DNA from: Mycolicibacterium sp. YH-1
GTDB lineage: Bacteria > Actinomycetota > Actinomycetes > Mycobacteriales > Mycobacteriaceae
Assembly (NCBI RefSeq): GCF_022557175.1
Contig: NZ_CP092915.1
Span: 5,456,001-5,520,000 of the forward strand
Length of the DNA: 64,000 nucleotides
Reading direction: 5' to 3'
The notes below the pieces were generated by a model. The model saw nothing but the letters and a program-made list of their open reading frames with translations, ran no database searches and was not told the DNA's origin. Shown piece by piece: positions 11,516-20,563 of the stretch. The number at the start of each line of letters is the position of its first letter. Position 1 is the first letter of the stretch. Made by a program: the position numbers and the translations under genes.

Positions 11516-13033
11516 ATGACCACAAAGATTCCGCACTTCATTGACGGCAAGCGCAGCGAGCTGGCCTCAACCCGCACGGCCGACGTCCTCAACCCGAGTA
11601 CCGGCGAGGTCCAGGCGCAGGTCCTGCTTGCCTCGACCGCCGATGTCAACACGGCGGTGACCAGCGCCGTCGCCGCGCAGCGCGAATGGGCAGCCTGGAA
11701 CCCACAGCGCCGTGCCCGCGTGCTGATGAAGTTCGTCGAACTCGTCAACGCCAACACCGATGAGCTGGCCGAACTGCTGTCCAAGGAGCACGGCAAGACC
11801 GTCGCCGACTCGCGTGGTGACATTCAGCGCGGTATCGAGGTTATCGAGTTCGCGATCGGCATCCCGCATCTGCTCAAGGGTGAGTTCACCGAGGGCGCCG
11901 GAACGGGCATCGACGTCTACTCGCTGCGCCAGCCGCTCGGCGTCGTCGCAGGCATCACGCCGTTCAACTTCCCGGCGATGATCCCGCTGTGGAAGGCCGG
12001 GCCGGCACTCGCGTGCGGCAACGCCTTCATCCTCAAGCCCTCCGAACGCGACCCGTCGGTGCCGTTGCGCCTGGCCGAGCTGTTCATCGAGGCCGGGCTG
12101 CCCGCGGGCGTGTTCCAGGTCGTGCAGGGCGACAAGGAGGCCGTCGACGCGATCCTGCACCACCCCGATATCCAGGCCGTCGGCTTCGTCGGCAGCTCCG
12201 ACATCGCGCAGTACATCTACTCCACCGCGGCAGCCAACGGGAAGCGCTCACAGTGCTTCGGTGGCGCCAAGAACCACATGATCGTCATGCCCGACGCCGA
12301 CCTCGACAACGCGGTCGACGCCCTCATCGGCGCCGGCTACGGCAGCGCGGGCGAGCGCTGCATGGCGATCAGCGTCGCGGTGCCCGTCGGCGAGGAGACC
12401 GCGAATCGGTTGCGCGCCAGGCTCATTGAGCGAGTCAACAATCTGCGCGTCGGCCACAGCCTGGACCCCAAGGCCGACTACGGCCCACTGGTGACCGGCG
12501 CCGCCCTGGAGCGCGTCAAGGACTACATCGGCCAGGGTGTTGATGCCGGCGCCGAACTCGTGGTCGACGGCCGCGAACGCGCCAGCAATGAGCTCACGTT
12601 CGGCGACGCCAGCCTCGAGGGCGGCTACTTCATCGGGCCCACGCTGTTCGACCACGTCACCAGCGACATGTCGATCTACACCGACGAGATCTTCGGACCC
12701 GTGCTGTGCATCGTGCGGGCCCACGACTACGAGGAGGCGCTGGCGCTGCCGTCCAAGCACGAGTACGGCAACGGTGTCGCGATCTTCACCCGTGACGGTG
12801 ACACCGCCCGCGACTTCGTGTCCCGGGTGCAGGTCGGCATGGTCGGCGTCAACGTGCCGATCCCGGTTCCGGTGGCCTACCACACCTTCGGCGGCTGGAA
12901 GCGCTCCGGATTCGGCGACCTCAACCAGCACGGCCCAGCGTCGATCATGTTCTACACCAAGACCAAGACCGTGACGCAACGCTGGCCCGCGGGATCCCAC
13001 GGCGCCGAGTTCGTCATCCCCACCATGAAGTAG
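11516..13033 (+). CDS. mmsA: CoA-acylating methylmalonate-semialdehyde dehydrogenase
   Basis: 505 residues, the ALDH superfamily member that converts methylmalonate semialdehyde (valine route) to propionyl-CoA. Motifs: PLGVVAGITPFNFPAMIPLWKAG, KPSERDPSVPLRLAELF, VGFVGSSDIAQYIY, the MmsA-type FGGAKNHMIVMPDADLD, and the catalytic Cys in GSAGERCMAISV. C-terminal HTFGGWKRSGFGD. First gene of the operon mmsA-fadE9-mmsB, equivalent to Rv0753c-Rv0751c. It is preceded by the palindromic operator at 11465-11490. Confidence 0.95.
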   Translation: MTTKIPHFIDGKRSELASTRTADVLNPSTGEVQAQVLLASTADVNTAVTSAVAAQREWAAWNPQRRARVLMKFVELVNANTDELAELLSKEHGKTVADSRGDIQRGIEVIEFAIGIPHLLKGEFTEGAGTGIDVYSLRQPLGVVAGITPFNFPAMIPLWKAGPALACGNAFILKPSERDPSVPLRLAELFIEAGLPAGVFQVVQGDKEAVDAILHHPDIQAVGFVGSSDIAQYIYSTAAANGKRSQCFGGAKNHMIVMPDADLDNAVDALIGAGYGSAGERCMAISVAVPVGEETANRLRARLIERVNNLRVGHSLDPKADYGPLVTGAALERVKDYIGQGVDAGAELVVDGRERASNELTFGDASLEGGYFIGPTLFDHVTSDMSIYTDEIFGPVLCIVRAHDYEEALALPSKHEYGNGVAIFTRDGDTARDFVSRVQVGMVGVNVPIPVPVAYHTFGGWKRSGFGDLNQHGPASIMFYTKTKTVTQRWPAGSHGAEFVIPTMK

Positions 13034-13047
13034 ACCGGCACTCTGAA

Positions 13048-14211
13048 ATGGACTATCACGGCTTGGACGACGACGAACGCGTGATCGCCGAGACGGCGGC
13101 GGCGTTCGCCGAGAAGCGGCTGGCCCCATACGCTTTGGAGTGGGATGCCGCCAAGCACTTCCCGGTCGACGTGTTGCGGTCATCCGCCGAGCTGGGCATG
13201 GCCGCGATCTACTGCCGCGACGACGTCGGTGGCAGCGGATTGCGCCGGCTCGACGGGGTGCGGATCTTCGAGCAGCTCGCGTACGCGGATCCCACCGTCG
13301 CGGCGTTTCTGTCGATCCACAATATGTGCACCTGGATGGTCGACACCTACGGCACGGACGAACAGCGCAAGAGCCTGGTACCCCGGCTCGCGTCGATGGA
13401 CCTGATCGCCAGCTACTGCCTCACCGAGCCGGGCGCGGGGTCCGACGCGGGTGCGCTGCGCACCAGGGCGGTCAGGGACGGCGAGCACTACGTTCTCGAC
13501 GGCGTCAAGCAGTTCATCTCCGGCGCGGGCGTCTCCGACGTGTACATCGTGATGGCCCGCACCGGCGGTGACGGACCCCGTGGCATCTCGGCCTTCGTTG
13601 TCGAGAAGGACACGCCCGGTGTGAGTTTCGGGGCCGACGAGGACAAGATGGGCTGGCACGCCCAGCCCACCGCTCAGGTGGTCTTCGAGGGGGCCCGGGT
13701 GCCCGCCGATGCGATGCTGGGCGGCACCGGCGGCGAGGGCACCGGGTTCGGCATCGCGATGTCGGGTCTCAACGGCGGCCGCATCAACATCGCCGCCTGC
13801 TCGCTGGGCGGAGCGCAGGCCGCCTACGACAAGACGCTGGCCTACCTGGCCGACCGCGAGGCGTTCGGCATGACCCTGCTCGACGAACCCACCATCCGGT
13901 TCACGCTGGCCGATATGGCGACATCACTTGAGGCATCGCGAAACCTGTTGTGGCGCGCCGCCTCCGCGCTCGATGACGACCATCCGGACAAGGTCACGCT
14001 GTGCGCCATGGCCAAGCGCTACGTGACCGACTCGTGCTTCACCGTGGCCGATCAGGCGCTGCAACTGCACGGTGGCTACGGCTATCTCACCGAGTACGGC
14101 CTGGAGAAGATCGTCCGCGATCTGCGGGTGCACCGCATCCTCGAGGGAACCAACGAGATCATGCGCGTGGTCATCGGGCGGGCAGCGTCCGTCCGGGCCC
14201 GCGCGTCTTAG
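13048..14211 (+). CDS. fadE9: Acyl-CoA dehydrogenase, probable isobutyryl-CoA dehydrogenase
   Basis: 387 residues with a standard acyl-CoA dehydrogenase layout: helical N-domain, FAD-binding SYCLTEPGAGSDAGALRT, and C-terminal LQLHGGYGYLTEYGLEKIVRDLRVHRILEGTNEIMRVVIGR containing the glutamate-rich active-site end. It lies 14 bp after mmsA and 11 bp before mmsB, so it most likely oxidises isobutyryl-CoA in valine breakdown, as assigned to FadE9 (Rv0752c). The substrate is inferred from context, not from residues. Confidence 0.92.
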   Translation: MDYHGLDDDERVIAETAAAFAEKRLAPYALEWDAAKHFPVDVLRSSAELGMAAIYCRDDVGGSGLRRLDGVRIFEQLAYADPTVAAFLSIHNMCTWMVDTYGTDEQRKSLVPRLASMDLIASYCLTEPGAGSDAGALRTRAVRDGEHYVLDGVKQFISGAGVSDVYIVMARTGGDGPRGISAFVVEKDTPGVSFGADEDKMGWHAQPTAQVVFEGARVPADAMLGGTGGEGTGFGIAMSGLNGGRINIAACSLGGAQAAYDKTLAYLADREAFGMTLLDEPTIRFTLADMATSLEASRNLLWRAASALDDDHPDKVTLCAMAKRYVTDSCFTVADQALQLHGGYGYLTEYGLEKIVRDLRVHRILEGTNEIMRVVIGRAASVRARAS

Positions 14212-14222
14212 GAGAGAAGTAC

Positions 14223-15125
14223 ATGACCACGATCGCATTCCTGGGACTCGGCCACATGGGTGGCCCGATGGCCGCCAACCTGGTGTCCGCCGGCCACACC
14301 GTCCGCGGCTTCGACCCGGTCGCCGAACTCAAGGACGCCGCGGCGGCCAAGGGCGCGCAGGTCTTCGACAGCGGCGCTGAGGCCGTCGCGGATGCGGATG
14401 TCGTCATCACCTCGCTTCCCAACGGCGACATCGTCAAGCGGTGCTACGCCGAGGTCCTTCCCGCCACCAAGGCCGGCGCGCTGTTCATCGACACCTCCAC
14501 CATCTCCGTGGACGACGCGCGCGAGATCCACGCCAAGGCCAATGCCGCGGGCTTCGACCAGCTCGATGCGCCGGTGTCCGGTGGCATCAAGGGCGCCACC
14601 GCGGGCACGCTCGCCTTCATGGTCGGCGGTGAGGACGCCGCCGTCGAGCGGGCCAAGCCGATCCTGGATCCGATGGCGGGCAAGGTCATTCACTGTGGCG
14701 CCTCTGGTGCCGGGCAGGCCGCCAAGCTGTGCAACAACATGGTGCTTGCGGTGCAGCAGATCGCCATCGGCGAGGCCTTCGTGCTCGCCGAGAAGCTGGG
14801 CCTGCCCGCGCAGTCACTGTTCGACGTCATCACCGGCGCGACCGGCAACTGCTGGGCTGTGCACACCAACTGTCCGGTGCCGGGACCGGTGCCGACCTCA
14901 CCTGCCAACAACGACTTCACGCCGGGTTTCGCGACGGCGCTGATGAACAAGGACCTCGGCCTGGCGATGGCCGCCGTCGAGTCGACCGGTTCGGCCGCAC
15001 CGTTGGGCACTCACGCCGCCGAGATCTATGCGAAGTTCGCCCAAGACCATGCGGGCAAGGACTTCAGCGCCATCATCGAGGCGCTCCGCGCCGGCGGGCA
15101 GGAGCGCAGCGACCCGGGGGAATAG
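14223..15125 (+). CDS. mmsB: 3-hydroxyisobutyrate dehydrogenase
   Basis: 300 residues from the ATG at 14223, after a good ribosome-binding site (TAGGAGAGAAG). The upstream in-frame extension lies within fadE9 and was rejected. Motifs: NAD-binding IAFLGLGHMGGPMAANL, DAPVSGGIKGATAGTLAFMVGG, and GQAAKLCNNM with the catalytic Lys. It oxidises 3-hydroxyisobutyrate to methylmalonate semialdehyde, which MmsA then uses. Last gene of the operon, convergent with the HAD-like gene 9 bp downstream. Confidence 0.95.
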   Translation: MTTIAFLGLGHMGGPMAANLVSAGHTVRGFDPVAELKDAAAAKGAQVFDSGAEAVADADVVITSLPNGDIVKRCYAEVLPATKAGALFIDTSTISVDDAREIHAKANAAGFDQLDAPVSGGIKGATAGTLAFMVGGEDAAVERAKPILDPMAGKVIHCGASGAGQAAKLCNNMVLAVQQIAIGEAFVLAEKLGLPAQSLFDVITGATGNCWAVHTNCPVPGPVPTSPANNDFTPGFATALMNKDLGLAMAAVESTGSAAPLGTHAAEIYAKFAQDHAGKDFSAIIEALRAGGQERSDPGE

Positions 15126-15134
15126 TCCGAGTGA

Positions 15135-15902
15135 CTATCGGCCGGACCAGTACCGGCGGTGCATTCCCTCGCAGCCCGACGCCAGCAGGCCGTCGTACTC
15201 CGAGCGCACCTCGGCGGCGCCGGTGAAGTCCGCACCTGCGGTGTAGTCCGTGGTCACCACGAGCGTCGCGAGTTTCGCCGCGCGCGCGGCCCGCAGGCCG
15301 TGCGCCGTGCTGGCCACCGCCAGCGCAGCCTCTGGTCCGAGCCCGAGTTCCCACAGCGCGTGGCCGTGCAGATCCGGCTCGGGGCCGGGACGGGTGAGAT
15401 CGTCGGGTGTCACCACGGTCTCCGCGATGCCGTCCCCGAGCAGCTGCCGGACCAGCGGCACCACCCAGGACCGTGCGCCCGCGCTGAGGACCGCGACGGG
15501 CGTTCCCGCGAAGTACAGGCTGTTCACCAGGTCCTCAAGCCCCTCGCGTGGGGTGACGTCACCGCTGAGCACCGACCGCTCGAACAGCTCGTTCTTGGTG
15601 CGGTAGACGTGCGCGGCGACCTCGGTGCTGACCCGGCCGAAGCCGCGCCGACGAAGGGCTGAGGCGATGCGTCGTTGTTCGTCACCGATGCGGGCCAGGC
15701 GGCCGTACTCCTGTACCGACCACCTGATATCCAGACCGTGCTCGGCGAACGCGGCGTTGAACGCCGCGCGCTGACCGTCACGCTCGACGTCGGCCAACGC
15801 CCCGTCGAGATCGAATATCACCGCACTCAGCGGCTCGACCGCGGCATCGGCGGGCCTACCCGAGTCCCACCAGAACGTCCGCTGCGCACACTCAACCTCC
15901 AT
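15135..15902 (-). CDS. HAD-superfamily-like protein with degenerate catalytic motifs
   Basis: 255 residues from the ATG at 15902 (MEVECAQRTFWW); an ATG 8 codons upstream and later starts are possible. Motif I is present (VIFDLDGALADVE) and motif II is probably VAVLSAG. Where motif III normally has KPxPD there is TRPGPEPDLHG, with no Lys. Where motif IV normally has E/D-D-S there is AVASTAHGLRAARAA, without acidic residues. It may therefore be a weakened or repurposed phosphatase fold. It is convergent with mmsB and divergent from the LuxR-type regulator. Function unknown. Confidence 0.75.
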   Translation of the reverse strand: MEVECAQRTFWWDSGRPADAAVEPLSAVIFDLDGALADVERDGQRAAFNAAFAEHGLDIRWSVQEYGRLARIGDEQRRIASALRRRGFGRVSTEVAAHVYRTKNELFERSVLSGDVTPREGLEDLVNSLYFAGTPVAVLSAGARSWVVPLVRQLLGDGIAETVVTPDDLTRPGPEPDLHGHALWELGLGPEAALAVASTAHGLRAARAAKLATLVVTTDYTAGADFTGAAEVRSEYDGLLASGCEGMHRRYWSGR

Positions 15903-16019
15903 GCTCCGTAGAGTGGCCCACATCACGCCCGTCCGACCTCCCCCATTCGGGGGATTCGGGTGGCCATTCGGGGTTGCCGTCTTGGGCTAGACAGTTCCCC
16001 ACCGGAATAAGGTGAACCA

Positions 16020-16679
16020 ATGGCGGCCACACCTGTCCGGCTCATGCTGGTCGACGATCATGAGATGGTCATCGAGGGTCTCAAGGCCATGCTGGCTGCC
16101 TTCAGCGACCGGGTCGAGGTCATCGGCCAGGCTGTCGGTGCCGAACGAGCGCTGCAGGTCGTCGACGACCTCGACCCCGACATCGTGCTGTGCGACGTGC
16201 GGATGGCCGGCGCCAGCGGTCTGGACCTGTGCGCCGAGCTGCGCGCCCGCACACCCGGCCGCAAGGTCGTCATGCTCTCGGTCTACGACGACGAGCAGTA
16301 TCTGTTCCAGGCGCTACGGGTGGGGGCGTCGGGATACCTGCTCAAAAGCATCAGTAGCGACGAGTTGGTGCGCCAGCTCGAGTTCGCGCACCGCGGCGAG
16401 AGGGCGATCGACCCCGGCATGGCCGCCCGCGCCGTCGACACCGCGGCGCGCATGCAGCGTGACGAGTTCTGGCCGGGCGCACGGCAGGGCCTCACGCAGC
16501 GGGAGAGCGAGATCCTGTCCTGCGTCGTCAATGGCCTGTCCAACAAGGGCATCGCCACCAAACTGGTGATCGGCGACGAGACCGTCAAGACCCATCTGCG
16601 CTCGGTCTACCGCAAGCTCGGCGTCAGCGACCGCACGGGCGCCGTGGCGACCGCGCTTCGCGAGGGGATCTACCAGTGA
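16020..16679 (+). CDS. NarL/LuxR-family response regulator
   Basis: 219 residues. Residues 5-122 are a receiver domain with VDDHEMV, phospho-acceptor Asp59 (IVLCDVRMAG), Ser/Thr switch in VVMLSVYDD and Lys in GYLLKSIS. Residues ~155-215 form a LuxR helix-turn-helix (LTQRESEILSCVVNGLSNKGIATKL and ETVKTHLRSVYRKLGVSDRTGAV). A ribosome-binding site AAGGTGA precedes the start. Its stop overlaps the kinase start (GTGA), so the pair is translationally coupled. Target genes are unknown. Confidence 0.92.
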   Translation: MAATPVRLMLVDDHEMVIEGLKAMLAAFSDRVEVIGQAVGAERALQVVDDLDPDIVLCDVRMAGASGLDLCAELRARTPGRKVVMLSVYDDEQYLFQALRVGASGYLLKSISSDELVRQLEFAHRGERAIDPGMAARAVDTAARMQRDEFWPGARQGLTQRESEILSCVVNGLSNKGIATKLVIGDETVKTHLRSVYRKLGVSDRTGAVATALREGIYQ

Positions 16680-17926
16680 GCTGGCCCGTGACACCCGGCA
16701 GGGCCAATGCGGTCCGCGATCTGGTCGACGCCGACCGCGAGTTGGCACTGCTACGTGAGCTGATCCAGGCGGCCTCCAGTGGTCCCGGGGTCGAGCCGCT
16801 GGCCGAGGCCGCGGCGCGCATGATCACCACCGCCACCGCGACCGACGTGTGCTTCGTGCACGTGCTCGACGACACCGAGCGCTCACTCACCCTCACCGGC
16901 GCCACCCCGCCGTTTGACAGCGAGGTCGGAAAGATCCGGCTTCCGTTGGGACAGGGTGTGTCCGGTTGGGTGGCCAGCCATCGCGAGCCGGTGGTGATCA
17001 TCCACGACAAGGAGTCCGACCCGCGGTACATGCCGTTCGAGTCGCTGCGTGGTTCGGACTTCACATCCATGGTGTCGGTGCCGATGGAGACCGACCCCGG
17101 CGGGTTGGTCGGCGTGCTCAACGTGCACACCGTGGCGCGCCGCGAGTTCACCTCGCGCGACGTGGAACTCCTGCTGGTGATCGGTCAGCTGATCGCGGGT
17201 GCGATGCACCAGGCTCGTCTACACCGCCAGCTCGTCGCCCGCGAGCGCGCCCATGAGAACTTCGTGGAGCAGGTGATCGAGGCCCAGGAGATCGAGCGCC
17301 GCAGGCTCGCCGGTGACATCCACGACGGGATCTCCCAGCGGCTGGTGACGCTGTCCTACCGGCTCGACGCCGCGAGCAGAGCCGTCAGTGACGACCGCGA
17401 CGACATCGCGACGGCGGCCGAGCAGCTGGCGATGGCCCGCGAGCTGGTGGCGCTCACCCTGGGTGAGGCGCGCGCCGCGATCGGCGGCCTGCGCCCGCCG
17501 GTACTCGACGACCTCGGTCTCGCAGGTGGGCTGGCCAGCCTGGCACGCTCCATTCCCCAGGTCGACGTCGACGTCGACCTCGCCGACACCCGACTCCCCG
17601 ATCACATCGAGATCGCGCTGTACCGGATCGCACAGGAGTGCCTGCAGAACGTCGTCAAACATGCCGAGGCGTCCAACGCCCGGTTGACGTTCGTCGTGAA
17701 CTCCGACGAGTCCGGCGATACCGCACGGCTCGAGATCGTGGATAACGGCGTCGGTTTCGACACCTTCGAGAATCCGCTCGGCGGCGACGAGATGGGCGGT
17801 TACGGCCTGTTGTCGATGGCCGAGCGCGCCGAGATCGTCGGCGGCAGGCTCAACATCCGGTCGCGGCCGGGGTCCGGCACCATCGTGACGGCGACGATTC
17901 CCATACCGTCGCCGGTCATCGACTGA
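16676..17926 (+). CDS. GAF-domain NarX/DegS-type sensor histidine kinase
   Basis: 416 residues from a GTG at 16676 that overlaps the regulator stop. A GAF domain covers about residues 35-180 (LPLGQGVSGWVASHREPVVI, SMVSVPMETDPGGLVGVLNV). A HisKA_3 dimerisation domain follows with His216 (RRRLAGDIHDGISQRLVTLSYRLD). The HATPase domain ends the protein (ALYRIAQECLQNVVKHAEAS, EIVDNGVGFD, GGYGLLSMAERAEIVGGRL). No transmembrane segment is present, so the signal is intracellular or diffusible. The GAF ligand (heme, gas or small molecule) is not evident. Confidence 0.92.
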   Translation: MSWPVTPGRANAVRDLVDADRELALLRELIQAASSGPGVEPLAEAAARMITTATATDVCFVHVLDDTERSLTLTGATPPFDSEVGKIRLPLGQGVSGWVASHREPVVIIHDKESDPRYMPFESLRGSDFTSMVSVPMETDPGGLVGVLNVHTVARREFTSRDVELLLVIGQLIAGAMHQARLHRQLVARERAHENFVEQVIEAQEIERRRLAGDIHDGISQRLVTLSYRLDAASRAVSDDRDDIATAAEQLAMARELVALTLGEARAAIGGLRPPVLDDLGLAGGLASLARSIPQVDVDVDLADTRLPDHIEIALYRIAQECLQNVVKHAEASNARLTFVVNSDESGDTARLEIVDNGVGFDTFENPLGGDEMGGYGLLSMAERAEIVGGRLNIRSRPGSGTIVTATIPIPSPVID

Positions 17927-17937
17927 GCGCCGGCGCG

Positions 17938-18441
17938 TTAGAAGTCGCCGGCGTGGCGGCGCAGCGACTCGACAGCGGTGGCCAGTGTGCGGGAGTCCGC
18001 ATCCGACATCCCGATGTCGGCGAACACGTCGGTGTTGAGCGTCTCCGTGGCGTCCTCGACGGTCGATCGCCCCAGATCGGTCAGCCGCACCAGCGTGGTG
18101 CGACCGTCGGTGGGATGTGGGATGCGCTCGACCAGGCCGTCGGCCTCGAGCCGCCTGATGGCGTGCGTGACGCTGGTGACGTGCACCTGAAGACGGTCGG
18201 AGGCCTTGGTGATCGGCAGCTCGCCACTGCTGGTGAACGCCAGCAGGCGCAGTAGCTCGAAACGCGAGAAGCTCAGGTCGTATGGCCGCAGCGCGTTCTC
18301 GACACGGGCCAGCAGGATCTGGTGCGCCCGCATGACCGACGTCACCGCGACCATGCCATCTGCCACGTCACCCCAGCCGGCGCGCTCCCAGTTGTCGCGC
18401 GCGAGAGCGATCGGGTCATGCTTGGCGGGATGGGAGGGCAC
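17938..18441 (-). CDS. MarR-family transcriptional regulator
   Basis: 167 residues with a winged-helix MarR core: MRAHQILLARVENALRPYDLSFSRFELLRLLAFTSSGELPITKASDRLQVHVTSVTHAIRRLEADGLVERIPHPTDGRTTLVRLTDLG. The DGRTTLVRLT wing is typical. It lies 38 bp downstream of the aminotransferase on the same strand and may be the last gene of the SigL-linked operon, where it could sense its product. Alternatively it has its own promoter within the aminotransferase end. It is convergent with the sensor kinase gene (11-bp gap). Confidence 0.9.
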   Translation of the reverse strand: MPSHPAKHDPIALARDNWERAGWGDVADGMVAVTSVMRAHQILLARVENALRPYDLSFSRFELLRLLAFTSSGELPITKASDRLQVHVTSVTHAIRRLEADGLVERIPHPTDGRTTLVRLTDLGRSTVEDATETLNTDVFADIGMSDADSRTLATAVESLRRHAGDF

Positions 18442-18479
18442 GCCCCTTCATACCGCACTCGACCGGCTGGATGCGCGAA

Positions 18480-19517
18480 TCAGGTGCTCACCCACGCCTG
18501 AGCCAGCACAGCGAGGACCTCACGCGAGGACCGCCGACTGCCGATGCTGATCCGTACACCGCCGTCGGCGAAGTTGCGCACCCGTAGCCGCGAGTCGGCG
18601 AAGACCTCGCGCCACGGCCTCCCCTGCGCGGGCAGGTAAACGAAGTTCGCGTGACCCGCCGTGCTGTATACGCCCATCGAGCGCAGCTGGGCCCGGAGGT
18701 AACCACCCTCCGCACAGATCGCGCTGATCCGATGGCCCAGTTCGGCTTCCGCGTCATACGAGGCGGCGACACCCACCAACGCCGTGGATCCGATACCGAA
18801 CGGCAGCTGCATGGTCCACAACCGCTGCGCCAGGTCCGGCGCGCAGAAGCCGTATCCGACACGTAACGCAGCCAGCCCGTACGCCTTCGAAAACGTCCGC
18901 AGAACGACGACATTGGGATACCGGGCCACAAGCGCAGGCCCGTCGAGCCGGTGCTCGGGGCTCAGAAACTCGACATAGGCCTCGTCGAGCAGCACGACGA
19001 CGTCCGACGGCACCTGGCGCAGGAATCGTTCAACACCGTCGACGGACTCGATGGTGCCGGTCGGATTGTGCGGTCGGCACACCACGACGACGCGGGCCCC
19101 GGTCGCCGCCTCGGCCATGGCGTCCAAGTCGTGGTAGCCGTGGCGGTCGAGCGCGACGGTCACCGACTTCAGCCGGGCCATCTGCGCGAAGATCGGGTAA
19201 CCGTCGAAGGTTGGCGAAGACATCACCATGACGTCGCCGGGCTCCGTGACGGCGTGCAGCACCTGCATGGCGACGCCGGTGGCGCCCGCGCCGACCACCA
19301 CCTGGTCATCGCGCACGCCGACCCGGCTCGCGATCAGCGACCGCAACCGTTCCGGCAGGAAGTCGGGATAGCGGTTGGCCGTGTCCAGGGAGGCGACCAG
19401 CGCGGACCGCACCGACGGCAGCGGCGGGAAGGGATTCTCGTTGAGCGACAGCGCAAACGGGCTCTGCTCACCGACGAGCGACTCGAGGTCGCTGGCCACG
19501 GCCAACGGTGTACTCAT
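18480..19517 (-). CDS. PLP-dependent aminotransferase, HisC/class I-II fold
   Basis: 345 residues from the ATG at 19517, which overlaps the KAS III-like stop as ATGA; an extension of 6 codons (MGWARR) was rejected. Fold type I features: SLNENPFPPLPSVR, GAGATGVAMQVLHAVTEPGD, RPHNPTGT, the Asp of VVLLDEAYVEF, the PLP Lys in TFSKAYGLAALRVGYG, and a C-terminal carboxylate-binding Arg in GVRISIGSR. It resembles histidinol-phosphate/aromatic aminotransferases. Its place in an operon with ThDP and KAS III-like enzymes suggests that it transaminates a ketone or keto acid made there, not histidinol phosphate. Confidence 0.88.
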   Translation of the reverse strand: MSTPLAVASDLESLVGEQSPFALSLNENPFPPLPSVRSALVASLDTANRYPDFLPERLRSLIASRVGVRDDQVVVGAGATGVAMQVLHAVTEPGDVMVMSSPTFDGYPIFAQMARLKSVTVALDRHGYHDLDAMAEAATGARVVVVCRPHNPTGTIESVDGVERFLRQVPSDVVVLLDEAYVEFLSPEHRLDGPALVARYPNVVVLRTFSKAYGLAALRVGYGFCAPDLAQRLWTMQLPFGIGSTALVGVAASYDAEAELGHRISAICAEGGYLRAQLRSMGVYSTAGHANFVYLPAQGRPWREVFADSRLRVRNFADGGVRISIGSRRSSREVLAVLAQAWVST

Positions 19518-20563
19518 GCGGCGCGCCCACCCCACCTGACGGCGGCGGCCCCGGCGAAGTCACCGGCGTGCGCGAACGCCGCCATCAGCACGACGTCACC
19601 CTTCGTGCACTTGCCGTCGGCGATCGCGCGATCGAGATTCACCGGGATACCCGCGGCGAAGAGGTTGCCGCACTCATCAAAGGTGTCGACGTGTCGCGCC
19701 TCGGGCAGCTCGAGCGCGTCACGCCAGTTGCGCAGGAACACCCGGTTCGGCTGGTTGGTGACCAGCAGGTCGAGGTCCTTTGGCGCCACACCGATTCGGT
19801 CGCAGACCGCATACGACACCTCCGGCACCTGCCGGTTGCCGCGCGCCAACACCTTGGTGATCTTGGTTTCGGTGAACCCGATGCAGCCCTCGCCCGGGCC
19901 GGCCTGCCACCACTTCCGGGGCGGGTCCACGGCGATGGTCATCTCGCCCGCGTACTCCCCGTACGTCCGGCATTCGACGCCAAGGATCGGCGACTCATCC
20001 GACGTGGTCAGCAGGCCGACGGCCGCGCCGTCGCCGGGTACCGCGGCCTGCGCCTTGCGCCGCACCGTCTTCTGGTCGAACACCTGCCCAGCGCAGTTCT
20101 GCGCGACGGCGATCAGCGCGGTCCGTCCCTCGCCGGAGGCCAGCAGGTTGCGGGCCAGCTTCATGCCCAACACGAAGGCCGCACACCCGCCGTTGTGCAG
20201 GTCGATGACCCAGTTCGGCTTCATACCAAGGCGATGCGCGATACCGCCACCGGCACCGTAGAACGGCATGTCGGGCAACTGCGTGTGGGTTATCAACACG
20301 TCGACGTTGCTCATCGTGTCGGTGCCGTGCCGGTCGATCAGACCGGCAGCGGCTCGCTCCACCATGTCGATGGCCGACTCGTCCGGCGCGACGTGGTGGC
20401 GGAATCGCGGCGCACGGAACATCAGGTTCTCGCGCAGGTCGTCGGAGTCGGCGAACTGCTGGTAGTAGTCGGCAGGAACCGGCGGACCGGGCAGGTAGGT
20501 CGCGACGTCGACAAGGCTGACGGCGGGCACTCGGGGATCAATTTCGGTCATGGGGCTACTCAT
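19514..20563 (-). CDS. 3-oxoacyl-ACP synthase III-like enzyme (thiolase fold), altered active site
   Basis: 349 residues from the ATG at 20563, which overlaps the preceding SRPBCC stop (ATGA). A GTG three codons earlier was rejected. KAS III traits: ITHTQLPDMPFYGAGGGIAHRLG, nucleophile Cys127 in VIDLHNGGCAAFVLGMKLA, GDGAAVGLLTTSDE, and GN (Asn300) near the end. The usual His-Gln-Ala-Asn active-site motif is replaced by Asn270-Gln-Pro-Asn (LLVTNQPNRVF), so the decarboxylating Claisen mechanism of FabH is doubtful. An acyl-transfer or altered condensation role, as known for KAS III-like proteins in natural-product pathways, is plausible. Second-to-last enzyme of the SigL-linked operon. Confidence 0.87.
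   Translation of the reverse strand: MSSPMTEIDPRVPAVSLVDVATYLPGPPVPADYYQQFADSDDLRENLMFRAPRFRHHVAPDESAIDMVERAAAGLIDRHGTDTMSNVDVLITHTQLPDMPFYGAGGGIAHRLGMKPNWVIDLHNGGCAAFVLGMKLARNLLASGEGRTALIAVAQNCAGQVFDQKTVRRKAQAAVPGDGAAVGLLTTSDESPILGVECRTYGEYAGEMTIAVDPPRKWWQAGPGEGCIGFTETKITKVLARGNRQVPEVSYAVCDRIGVAPKDLDLLVTNQPNRVFLRNWRDALELPEARHVDTFDECGNLFAAGIPVNLDRAIADGKCTKGDVVLMAAFAHAGDFAGAAAVRWGGRAA

Noticed and set aside
18480..19517. Histidine biosynthesis gene hisC
   Set aside because: The fold fits, but no other his genes are present, and it is coupled by ATGA to the KAS III-like gene. A generic PLP aminotransferase call is safer.
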